A stretch of 27,295 nt of DNA from a virus, in IMG/VR virus record IMGVR_UViG_3300006803_000079, positions 1 to 27,295 of that record. One strand, given 5' to 3'. Numbering within the stretch: position 1 is the first letter of the stretch; each line of letters begins with the position of its first letter. Positions 1 through 5,142 of the stretch are shown piece after piece. The notes beneath the pieces were generated by a model. It ran no database searches, was not told the DNA's origin, and saw only the letters and a list, made by a program, of their open reading frames with translations. The position numbers and the translations under genes are program-made.

Positions 1-273
1 AGCCCGCAAGCACACAAGGCCGCAAGCACTGAATATATATACATGCCCCTAGGCCGCAAGCACGAGGCCGCAGGGGGCCGCAAGGCCGCACCCACCCAAA
101 CGCACTAGGCCGCACGCAAACGCTCTCAAATCAAACGGTGTTGCCCCTGTGGGAGGGAGGGGGTGCAATTCCCACCCACAAATACAGCACATTTTATTAG
201 ACCCTAACTAAATGCTTGACTCTGTTACCCCATTGCATTACCGTGATCGAACCTAAAGCAAAAAGAGATTGAT
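1..273. other. Non-coding left end with repeats
   Basis: No credible gene lies here. The first 115 bases are packed with short G+C-rich repeats (separate entry). TGCCCCTA, the motif that dominates 3785-3962, also occurs at 44-51, with a TGCCCCTG variant at 142-149. A plausible but weak promoter for the plus-strand genes is TTGACT at 216-221, followed 17 bases on by TACCGT at 239-244. The region could be a replication, packaging or terminus-associated control region; the sequence alone does not decide. Confidence 0.6.
3..115 (+). repeat. GGCCGCA / CGCAAGCAC short repeat cluster
   Basis: GGCCGCA occurs exactly at 18-24, 52-58, 66-72, 76-82, 84-90 and 108-114. Copies 17-29 and 51-63 share the longer unit AGGCCGCAAGCAC, and a further CGCAAGCAC lies at 5-13. 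All copies have the same orientation and the spacing is irregular. The window begins inside or next to the cluster, so more copies may lie to the left. Function is unknown; protein-binding iterons are an inference. Confidence 0.75.
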
Positions 274-864
274 ATGAAAAACCCTAACCCATTTGTGGCA
301 GCGGCCACTGACCCCACGCTTGAAGCTTTCGGGCGTCGATATCCAATGGAGTTGAAGAGCATCAAGTTCAACGCTCACTTCACTCGTGAGACTCACTGCT
401 TCAGTGCAACGGTGCACTTGGATGGCAAGGCGGTGATGAAAGTTGAGAACGATGGCAACGGTGGTGCACACAACTACTACCCTGTCCATGGTCAGAGTCG
501 TGAGTCATTCAAAACCATGTTTGATGAAGCTTGTGATTCTGCTTACGAATCCTTGGATGATTCTGTCCGCGAAGAATACAAATCCATTCTGATCAACAAC
601 CCTTACGCCAAAAGCACTGCACTTGAATGGGTCATAACCGAACTGCTCAACGAGCATCTGTGCTTGAAAGATATGCGCCGACTGCTGAAGTCCAAGGTCG
701 CAGTGTTCGATGAAAGCGATGGCAAGATCTATCAGTACAGTTGCAAGCCCACCGAAGAGAACTTGACGTTCCTCAAAAAAGAGACCGCTGCCGAGCTGTG
801 TGTGTTCCTCAACGACCTCCCCGAACACGAAGCCATGGTCTATTGGCGCAGAGCGGAGGGTTAA
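274..864 (+). CDS. Hypothetical protein, 196 aa
   Basis: I do not recognise this protein. It opens the plus-strand block of small genes. ATG 274 is preceded by AAAGAGAT at 262-269, an acceptable ribosome binding site, and the frame is open to TAA at 862-864. The product is soluble and mixed in charge, with no signal peptide or membrane segment and no obvious catalytic motif. The next gene starts two bases after its stop, so the two are probably translated together. Position ahead of the methyltransferase suggests an early accessory protein, but that is inference. Confidence 0.7.
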   Translation: MKNPNPFVAAATDPTLEAFGRRYPMELKSIKFNAHFTRETHCFSATVHLDGKAVMKVENDGNGGAHNYYPVHGQSRESFKTMFDEACDSAYESLDDSVREEYKSILINNPYAKSTALEWVITELLNEHLCLKDMRRLLKSKVAVFDESDGKIYQYSCKPTEENLTFLKKETAAELCVFLNDLPEHEAMVYWRRAEG

Positions 865-866
865 TC

Positions 867-1055
867 ATGTACGGAGAAGACACTGTTGCGCAAAGATTGT
901 TACAGGTTGTGCGCGTGATCGTTACTCATGAGATCGACATCGTCACTGAGTCAGATTGGTTTGAAGAATACGTTGAGACCATGGTCGATAAACGGATCAA
1001 GGAAATGACTGCTCGCAGAACAGAACAAGGGGAGATCATTGATGCCGAAGTTTGA
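867..1055 (+). CDS. Small hypothetical protein, 62 aa
   Basis: Unrecognised small protein. The frame is open further upstream (to 741), but that part overlaps the preceding gene. ATG 867 has a good site, GGAGGG at 855-860, and is the better start. The product is acidic-to-neutral and probably helical, with no cysteine motif or membrane segment. Its last 14 bases overlap the next gene, so coupled translation is likely. Confidence 0.6.
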   Translation: MYGEDTVAQRLLQVVRVIVTHEIDIVTESDWFEEYVETMVDKRIKEMTARRTEQGEIIDAEV

Positions 1056-1227
1056 AATAAGAATAACAAGCACCGTCACTAATCATTATTTGGTGGAGGC
1101 CGAAAATTGTGAAGAGGCTGAAGACATTGCTACGTTTGGAGAAGCCAATAGTGATGACATGACACCTCACTACACCAAGCATGGTGAAGAGATCATTGAT
1201 GTGGAGGAAGTCGATGAAAGTCCTTGA
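1042..1227 (+). CDS. Small acidic hypothetical protein, 61 aa
   Basis: I chose ATG 1042, preceded by AAGGGGAG at 1027-1034; a TTG one codon upstream is also in frame. The product starts with a beta-strand-like stretch (KFEIRITSTVTNHYLVEA) followed by an acidic helix (EEAEDIA) and an acidic tail. This strand-strand-helix pattern is common in tiny phage proteins and is also seen in the protein at 2786-3052. Its end overlaps the methyltransferase start (1214) by 14 bases. Function unknown. Confidence 0.6.
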   Translation: MPKFEIRITSTVTNHYLVEAENCEEAEDIATFGEANSDDMTPHYTKHGEEIIDVEEVDESP

Positions 1228-2320
1228 CCTATTCTCAGGCATAGGTGGCTTCTCATTGGGGCTAGAGTGGGCAGGAATGTCCACTGTGGCCTTTTGTGAG
1301 CGTGACCCCTACTGCACCACCATTCTCAACAAACACTGGCCTGACACGCCCGTGCACAACGATGTGAGGAACTTAGATGGAAAAGACTATGCCGATTCAA
1401 TTGACCTTGTGGCAGGAGGATTCCCCTGTCAGCCATTTTCAGTCGCAGGAAACAGACGGGGGTCAGACGATGACCGCCATCTCTGGCCTGAGATGCTTAG
1501 AATCATCCAAGAAGCCAAGCCGCGATGGGTCATTGGAGAAAATGTTTTTGGCCTCATCAACATGGCACTCGACGATGTGCAAGCTGACTTGGAGAGAGAA
1601 CACTACGAAGTCAGGAAATTCGTACTACCGGCTGTTGCCGTCGATGCTCACCACCGAAGAGACCGAGTCTTCATCATTGCCTACCGAGACCCAGCTTTGG
1701 TCAACGCCAGCAGCGAGCACAGGCGGGGGGATACCGACAGACGCAGCGGAGCGGGGATGGAAATGGGAGGGAGCATACTGGCGCAGACCAGACGGCACCA
1801 AGTACCAGACGCAACTGATCGACCAAGCACGCATGTGGCCCACTCCCACGGTGAAAGGCAACTACAACAAGAAGGGCTTGAGTGCGAAGTCGGGCGATGG
1901 TCTGGCGACAGCGGTAAACAAGTCTCGGATGTGGCCGACAGCCACGGCAAGGGATTGGAGGTCAGGCAAGGCATCAGAGAAAAGCATGCGCCGCAACTCT
2001 CGCCCTCTGAACGAAGTGGTAGTGAGAGAAGAGAGGATGTGGCCTACACCAATGGCACACGAGGCGAGGTTGGGATATCAGGACAGGAGTCGTGGCAAGA
2101 AGGGCACGCAGGAGAGTCTCACCACCAAGGTGATCAACAACTTAGGCGGTCGCCAAGAGGTGAGTGGCCAGCTGAACCCAGAGTGGGTCGAGTGGCTAAT
2201 GGGATTCCCAATCGGGTGGACAGAATCAAAGGACTAGGCAACGCCGTTGTCCCGCAACTCATTCAAGCAATCGGCGAGCTTGTGCTTGCCGCAGACAAGG
2301 AGATCTACGGATGCAAATAA
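1214..2320 (+). CDS. dcm: C5-cytosine DNA methyltransferase, 368 aa
   Basis: Transfers a methyl group from S-adenosylmethionine to carbon 5 of cytosine in DNA. Motifs appear in family order: DLFSGIGG (residues 5-12, cofactor binding), GGFPCQPFS with catalytic Cys72, GENV at 108-111, RRDRVFIIA at 148-156, and GLGNAVVP at 340-347. Residues 160-330, where the target recognition domain should lie, are hydrophilic and contain repeated VADSHG/VAHSHG/VAYTNG units. ATG 1214 follows GGAGGAAG (1203-1210) and places motif I at the N-terminus; a longer frame from 1181 is unlikely. No restriction enzyme is adjacent, so this is an orphan enzyme, probably for evading host restriction. A second open frame (1377-2237) lies wholly inside it. 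The gene symbol is a family-level name. Confidence 0.93.
   Translation: MKVLDLFSGIGGFSLGLEWAGMSTVAFCERDPYCTTILNKHWPDTPVHNDVRNLDGKDYADSIDLVAGGFPCQPFSVAGNRRGSDDDRHLWPEMLRIIQEAKPRWVIGENVFGLINMALDDVQADLEREHYEVRKFVLPAVAVDAHHRRDRVFIIAYRDPALVNASSEHRRGDTDRRSGAGMEMGGSILAQTRRHQVPDATDRPSTHVAHSHGERQLQQEGLECEVGRWSGDSGKQVSDVADSHGKGLEVRQGIREKHAPQLSPSERSGSERREDVAYTNGTRGEVGISGQESWQEGHAGESHHQGDQQLRRSPRGEWPAEPRVGRVANGIPNRVDRIKGLGNAVVPQLIQAIGELVLAADKEIYGCK
1377..2237 (+). CDS. Nested ORF inside the methyltransferase gene, 286 aa (WPTPTA-repeat protein)
   Basis: This frame lies entirely within the methyltransferase gene, shifted by one base. ATG 1377 has its own ribosome binding site, GAGGA at 1366-1370, six bases away; a second ATG at 1389 would give MPIQLTLWQED. 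The product has recognisable structure: SSTWHSTMCKLTW (60-72), four related units LWSTPAAS (108-115), MWPTPTVK (153-160), MWPTATAR (185-192) and MWPTPMAH (221-228), and a C-terminal LNPEWVEWLMGFPIGWT (266-282). From memory, such proteins recur in phages, often annotated as methyltransferase-associated. The stop falls just as the methyltransferase's last motif begins. Length alone is weak evidence, since antisense frames of 213 and 233 codons also occur here. Function unknown; it could modulate the methyltransferase. Confidence 0.55.
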   Translation: MEKTMPIQLTLWQEDSPVSHFQSQETDGGQTMTAISGLRCLESSKKPSRDGSLEKMFLASSTWHSTMCKLTWRENTTKSGNSYYRLLPSMLTTEETESSSLPTETQLWSTPAASTGGGIPTDAAERGWKWEGAYWRRPDGTKYQTQLIDQARMWPTPTVKGNYNKKGLSAKSGDGLATAVNKSRMWPTATARDWRSGKASEKSMRRNSRPLNEVVVREERMWPTPMAHEARLGYQDRSRGKKGTQESLTTKVINNLGGRQEVSGQLNPEWVEWLMGFPIGWTESKD

Positions 2321-2526
2321 AATTAAATCTTAATCAGAGCGAGGATTGTCTCAAGGGCTGTTACATCATCGATGTCTCTGGTGACTCTGACTTTCTTGGG
2401 GTATTCGCTGCCATCACCAAAGCCATGCGCGATGAATGCATCTACGAAGATGAGATTCAATCGATAACCTTTGATGCTGAAGGCAGACTACGGCTAGGCC
2501 ATTTGTTGAGTGGTGATCCGTCATGA
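2311..2526 (+). CDS. Small hypothetical protein, 71 aa
   Basis: Unrecognised. ATG 2311 lies within the last codons of the methyltransferase gene (10-base overlap) and is preceded by AAGGAGAT at 2297-2304, a strong site. The product looks like a compact alpha/beta protein with an N-terminal beta strand and many acidic residues. Its stop overlaps the next start in an ATGA junction at 2523-2526, so it belongs to the same translationally coupled set. Confidence 0.65.
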   Translation: MQIKLNLNQSEDCLKGCYIIDVSGDSDFLGVFAAITKAMRDECIYEDEIQSITFDAEGRLRLGHLLSGDPS

Positions 2527-2789
2527 CCTCGACACGCGGAGGCTTGCGTGAGAACTCTTCTGGCCTGTACCGTCACAAGAAGATGCACACGCACACATGT
2601 GAGTGGTGTGGCAAGAAGTTTGAGACCATGCAAAAGGTTGGCAAGTTTTGCTGTAGGGCGCACAAGATGAAGGCGCACCGACTGCTGATTGTCATGAAGA
2701 ATCGTAAACGCCTGACGGACATTGCTCGCAAGGGCAAGGACTTCAGGCTTCACTTTGGTGATATCGCAGAAGTAAGGAGAAAGCGATGA
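2523..2789 (+). CDS. Small zinc-finger-like basic protein, 88 aa
   Basis: A lysine/arginine-rich protein with a probable zinc site: CEWCGKKF (Cys26, Cys29) followed by GKFCCRAHK (Cys43, Cys44, His47). The spacing fits a short treble-clef or zinc-ribbon finger, and the basic C-terminal half fits nucleic-acid binding. It begins and ends with ATGA overlaps to its neighbours (2523-2526 and 2786-2789). A DNA- or RNA-binding accessory role is inferred; I do not recognise a named family. Confidence 0.65.
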   Translation: MTSTRGGLRENSSGLYRHKKMHTHTCEWCGKKFETMQKVGKFCCRAHKMKAHRLLIVMKNRKRLTDIARKGKDFRLHFGDIAEVRRKR

Positions 2790-3052
2790 CAAACTTATTC
2801 TCGTTCCATGGACTGCACCCACAGGGCATGCCTGATCGTGGTGATGAAGACCGTACCAATCCTCGTGCACCATTCAACTGGCCGTGGAACAACAGGTCTG
2901 ATGGAGACATGCGCGAGTATGTCGTGACTGTGGAGTTCTATGTGAACGCAACGGATCAAGACAGTGCATCTCAAAAGGTCGAGTCTGCTTTGGGCAAGAG
3001 CAACATAGAAGATTGCGAGCTATGGCAAACGGAGAACACAGAAGAGATCTAA
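2786..3052 (+). CDS. Small acidic hypothetical protein, 88 aa
   Basis: The last gene of the left plus-strand block. ATG 2786 overlaps the preceding stop, with AAGGAGAAAG at 2773-2782 as the site. An alternative ATG at codon 42 (MREYVVTVEFYVNAT) would give a 47-residue protein that resembles the 61-residue product at 1042-1227: strands followed by an EA/SA-rich helix and an acidic end. The stop overlaps the converging small terminase gene by four bases. Function unknown. Confidence 0.6.
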   Translation: MTNLFSFHGLHPQGMPDRGDEDRTNPRAPFNWPWNNRSDGDMREYVVTVEFYVNATDQDSASQKVESALGKSNIEDCELWQTENTEEI

Positions 3053-3681
3053 TCTAAGTCCGGGTCTTCTTCGATTTCTTCGTACTCGGCGTCTTCGTAC
3101 TGTTCCGAGGACAGTTCGTTTTCGTCGTAGTCTTCTCCCTGGACAACTTGTCCGTAAAGCTGGGGCGCGAGTTGGTTGTTATCAATAAGCGCCTGTAGCC
3201 TGGCTTCGACTTCTGCTTTGTCCATCTGATCGATTCGCCCGTGCTTGATCTCTTTCTTGTCGATGAGAAGGCCCGCAAGTTTTGCTCTGCCCATCTCTGC
3301 TGTGACGGCTGCACCATACGATCCGTCCTCCATGGCAGAGTTACGAATCTCTAGCAGATCTCGAGCAACCTTCTCGTAAGTGATCTCAAATTTTTTCTGC
3401 TCGCATTCTTGGAGCTCCCTCACCTTCTCCTGAATGTGCGCGTAGCGTGGGTCATGCAAAAGCATGCTCGCAACCTGTGCTGGGTGTGAGTACCCCGCTC
3501 TGTGCGCGCACTCTGTATTTGTCAGATCGTGATACACATACAGCTGCACGAACTTCTGCTGCTTCTTAGTCAACGGCCTGTTTTTGAACTGAGCTATTGC
3601 GTACCGCTTAGGGTTCGCAAGTATGTCCTCATCAGGTTCAATTGCGCTGCGTGTCATCTCACTCATTTGTTTTTTTTCCAT
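3049..3681 (-). CDS. terS: Terminase small subunit, 210 aa
   Basis: Recognises phage DNA and delivers it to the large terminase for packaging. The segment from LTKKQQKFVQLYVY through NTECAHRAGYSHPAQVASMLL matches the DNA-binding helix-turn-helix start of the Terminase_2 family, followed by a helical middle for oligomerisation and a very acidic C-terminal tail (the last 30 residues are mainly D and E). Start choice is uncertain: ATG 3681 is used; TTG 3711 would add ten residues, and ATGs at 3666 and 3657 are also in frame. None has a strong ribosome binding site, and the start sits in long A and T runs. It lies next to the origin-like repeats and far from the virion genes; no large subunit is in the window. 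Confidence 0.85.
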   Translation of the reverse strand: MEKKQMSEMTRSAIEPDEDILANPKRYAIAQFKNRPLTKKQQKFVQLYVYHDLTNTECAHRAGYSHPAQVASMLLHDPRYAHIQEKVRELQECEQKKFEITYEKVARDLLEIRNSAMEDGSYGAAVTAEMGRAKLAGLLIDKKEIKHGRIDQMDKAEVEARLQALIDNNQLAPQLYGQVVQGEDYDENELSSEQYEDAEYEEIEEDPDLD

Positions 3682-3720
3682 GCTGCTAAAAAAATTTTTT
3701 TGCTTTTCCAATCCTAATTC

Positions 3721-3780
3721 TAAAGGGGGAGAAGGGGTATCCCGAAGGGGAGATATTTAATATATCTCTCCCCCTCTTTA
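3721..3780. repeat. Large imperfect inverted repeat with AT-rich core
   Basis: Outer arms TAAAGGGGGAGA (3721-3732) and TCTCCCCCTCTTTA (3767-3780) pair with one bulge. Inside, AGATAT (3751-3756) and ATATCT (3762-3767) form an alternative inner stem around TTAAT. The two foldings share a right arm, so they compete. It could be a DNA-unwinding element, or an RNA structure in the leader of the small terminase mRNA. There is no clean T-run in either direction, so a simple intrinsic terminator is not supported. Confidence 0.65.
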
Positions 3781-3800
3781 GAGGTGCCCCTATGCCCCTA

Positions 3801-3914
3801 TGCCCCTACCCTTATAAATCAATGACTTACGAGCCGTAGGGGCACAAGGGCACGCAAGGGCACTCTGCCCCTATGCCCCTGCCTGCCCCTACTATATAAA
3901 TCAACAACTTACGG
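3801..3914 (+). repeat. Composite 31-bp imperfect direct repeat, two copies
   Basis: Copy 1 (3801-3832) and copy 2 (3884-3914) both consist of TGCCCCTAC, a 2-3 base linker, and TATAAATCAA followed by ACTTACG two bases later. The 20-base second part differs at three positions only. The copies are about 82 bases apart. In each, an inverted TAGGGGCA follows shortly after. This is a duplicated functional unit, not simple low complexity. Confidence 0.8.
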
Positions 3915-3916
3915 AC

Positions 3917-3925
3917 TTATCCACA
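3917..3925 (+). promoter_or_regulatory. DnaA box TTATCCACA
   Basis: Exact match to the strong bacterial DnaA box consensus TTATNCACA, placed directly after the second composite repeat and just before an inverted iteron. A 9-mer could occur by chance in a window of this size, but its position inside the repeat array makes a real initiator-binding site plausible. Confidence 0.5.
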
Positions 3926-4019
3926 GGGGTAGGGGCAATCTGAAAAAAGGCCACTGCCCCTACGGTTTTCGCCAAAAGTAGGGCCATACCGAACCTAGAA
4001 TTTACTTTAAGTTTCGCTC

Positions 4020-4187
4020 CTAAGTGCACTTCAACTCCTTGTCGTTTGCCCTGCATCTGATGCAGTAATACTGCCCGTTCCAAGCGATGTCCGGGATGTC
4101 CTCACAGGCGCATCCGATTGCCGTCTTGAGGTTTGCCAGAGCCACGGAGGTAGGTTCCAGGGGCACATCTTCCCACTCATACTCCAC
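4020..4187 (-). CDS. Small cysteine-containing protein, about 55 aa
   Basis: Unrecognised. The frame is open from a TTG at 4238, which would overlap the upstream gene by 49 bases. I prefer GTG 4187, which has GGAG (4194-4197) six bases ahead and begins three bases after the upstream stop. The C-terminal part has CACED, then YYCIRCRANDKELKC: five cysteines in C-x-C and C-x2-C spacing, suggesting a small zinc site. It is the last gene before the origin-like region in this direction. Start and function are uncertain. Confidence 0.5.
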   Translation of the reverse strand: MEYEWEDVPLEPTSVALANLKTAIGCACEDIPDIAWNGQYYCIRCRANDKELKCT

Positions 4188-4189
4188 GC

Positions 4190-4507
4190 TTAGCTCCACG
4201 GCTGCACGCCCATTGACTGCTCTATGATGGGCACACAACTGCTGTTGCTGTTGAGATATCCCAGCGTCAGAGCCTGGCGTATGCCATCATCTGTGAGTTC
4301 GATGTCGATCTTTGTCACCATACCTGCGAAGCTTTCATCCCAGTTTGTTTCTGCTTGGGCCACCACTTCATCTGTCAGCGTGTCATCCTGTTCCAGATCC
4401 GCATCGATCTTATCTGACAACCATGCCTTCAGCTGCGCTAGATCTTCTTCTGAATCTGCGTACACGATTCCGTACTTGCCTCCTGTATTCACCTGATATA
4501 TCTGCAT
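4190..4507 (-). CDS. Hypothetical acidic protein, 105 aa
   Basis: ATG 4507 is preceded by AGAGGA (4513-4518, read on the minus strand), a good site, and starts two bases after the stop of the upstream gene. The product is acidic, with an N-terminal strand (MQIYQVNTGGKYGIVYA) followed by helical stretches. There is no cysteine motif or membrane segment. I do not recognise a family. Location downstream of the primase-helicase suggests an early accessory role. Confidence 0.65.
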   Translation of the reverse strand: MQIYQVNTGGKYGIVYADSEEDLAQLKAWLSDKIDADLEQDDTLTDEVVAQAETNWDESFAGMVTKIDIELTDDGIRQALTLGYLNSNSSCVPIIEQSMGVQPWS

Positions 4508-4509
4508 AT

Positions 4510-4731
4510 CTATTCCTCTTCTTTCTTCACTACACTCGCTAATTCTTTCGCCAGCTTCCTGATCTCTGAGTTGTTCTTATTGATTGCTTTGACCAATGCC
4601 TGCAGAGAATCTGACATGTCTTTGTTCGCCTGTTCAAGCCCAGCGAACTTACTCATTAATTTTTGCACTGAGCCGACTGCATCTTCTACCGTGTCATCAT
4701 CCACGTTCATCTCAATTGTTACCTTTGCCAT
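4510..4731 (-). CDS. Small coiled-coil protein, 73 aa
   Basis: After a short N-terminal strand (MAKVTIEMNVDDD) nearly the whole product is predicted helix with heptad-like hydrophobic spacing (residues 15-70) and a lysine/glutamate tail, so a small oligomer is likely. ATG 4731 follows AAAGAGAGAG on the minus strand. It is separated from the helix-turn-helix gene upstream by a 141-base gap, the only sizeable gap in this operon apart from the origin-like region. Function unknown. Confidence 0.65.
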   Translation of the reverse strand: MAKVTIEMNVDDDTVEDAVGSVQKLMSKFAGLEQANKDMSDSLQALVKAINKNNSEIRKLAKELASVVKKEEE

Positions 4732-4825
4732 CGACTCTCTCTTTGTTTATCATCGGCTTGTGGGTTACTCCTTTATATCCACACCTTGGTTGGGTTTCCT
4801 TTTATGCTTTGGGGGCCACCACCTG

Positions 4826-4861
4826 CCCCGGCCAGTTTGGCTATCTCCCTGCTGGCTGGGG
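4826..4861. other. GC-rich hairpin in the 141-base gap 4732-4872
   Basis: CCCCGGCCAG (4826-4835) pairs with CTGGCTGGGG (4852-4861) over ten base pairs with one G-T pair, around a 16-base loop. It lies just downstream of the helix-turn-helix gene on the minus strand. No T-run follows in that direction, so it may be a factor-dependent terminator, an mRNA 3' end stabiliser or an attenuating structure. Closer to the next gene a TATAAAGGAG stretch combines a possible -10 element with a ribosome-binding-like sequence. No small gene is visible in the gap. Confidence 0.45.
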
Positions 4862-4872
4862 TTCCTAATCAA

Positions 4873-5142
4873 TCAAATCCCCACCGACTTGTACCATTGG
4901 GTTCCGTTCTTCACATCGATCAGTATGTACCTTTGTCTGACGTTGTACACAGTCTGAGCGGGCACACTCACTTCTTTGGCTATGTCTTTTACCATCAGGC
5001 CCATCTCCTGCAGCTTCAGGATCTGCATGATCACAGAGTCTTTGAGCTTCTCCCGTTTCTCTGACGGCAGGTGCGACCTAGGTTTCTTGGGCTTCTTCTG
5101 CCACGCTTCTTGTGCCCTGATTGCGGCGAGTAATTTATTCAT
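4873..5142 (-). CDS. Helix-turn-helix DNA-binding protein, 89 aa
   Basis: A basic N-terminal arm (residues 12-36, rich in K, R and P) leads into a helix-turn-helix at about 49-72: MVKDIAKEVSVPAQTVYNV has the spacing of the resolvase/Hin-like or sigma-like recognition helices. Such short proteins act as phage transcriptional regulators or bind origin repeats. ATG 5142 overlaps the end of the primase-helicase gene by eight bases, tying its expression to replication. Its target could be the nearby iterons or the divergent promoter at 7435-7540; that is inference. Confidence 0.7.
   Translation of the reverse strand: MNKLLAAIRAQEAWQKKPKKPRSHLPSEKREKLKDSVIMQILKLQEMGLMVKDIAKEVSVPAQTVYNVRQRYILIDVKNGTQWYKSVGI

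Larger units (their letters stand above)
3785..3962. repeat. TGCCCCTA iteron array
   Basis: TGCCCCTA is found exactly at 3785-3792, 3793-3800 and 3801-3808 (a perfect triple tandem), then at 3866-3873, 3884-3891 and 3955-3962; TGCCCCTG is at 3874-3881. The complement TAGGGGCA is at 3837-3844 and 3930-3937. A second small repeat, CAAGGGCAC, sits at 3846-3854 and 3856-3864. Mixed orientation and clustering in a gene-free region point to multiple protein-binding sites. Confidence 0.85.
3712..4019. other. Origin-like non-coding region: iterons, DnaA box, AT-rich hairpin
   Basis: About 300 bases between two minus-strand genes without a credible gene. It holds a large inverted repeat with an AT core (3721-3780), TGCCCCTA iterons in both orientations (3785-3962), two copies of a composite direct repeat (3801-3832 and 3884-3914), and a perfect DnaA box (3917-3925). 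Iterons plus a DnaA box plus an easily melted AT core is the classic layout of a replication origin, and the primase-helicase gene lies in the same operon. Because the small terminase gene follows at once, a packaging (pac/cos) site is the main alternative. Confidence 0.6.

Noticed and set aside
1-120. CRISPR array
   Set aside because: The GGCCGCA copies are 7-13 bases long with irregular spacing; there are no repeat-spacer units of CRISPR size and no cas genes.
741-866. 5' extension of the small gene at 867
   Set aside because: It would overlap the upstream gene by 124 bases; the ATG at 867 has a much better ribosome binding site.
3502-3717. 71-codon plus-strand frame
   Set aside because: Antisense to the small terminase gene; Leu/Phe-rich shadow that ends in the A/T runs.
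3785-3962. CRISPR-like or simple microsatellite interpretation of TGCCCCTA copies
   Set aside because: Both orientations, variable spacing and a composite second repeat argue for binding sites, not a CRISPR array or replication slippage alone.
3901-4083. 60-codon minus-strand frame across the iteron region
   Set aside because: Begins at a TTG inside the neighbouring small gene without a ribosome site and reads through the repeats; no protein-like features.
4732-4872. A small gene in the 141-base gap
   Set aside because: The longest ATG-started minus-strand frame ahead of the 73-residue gene is 13 codons; nothing convincing is present.
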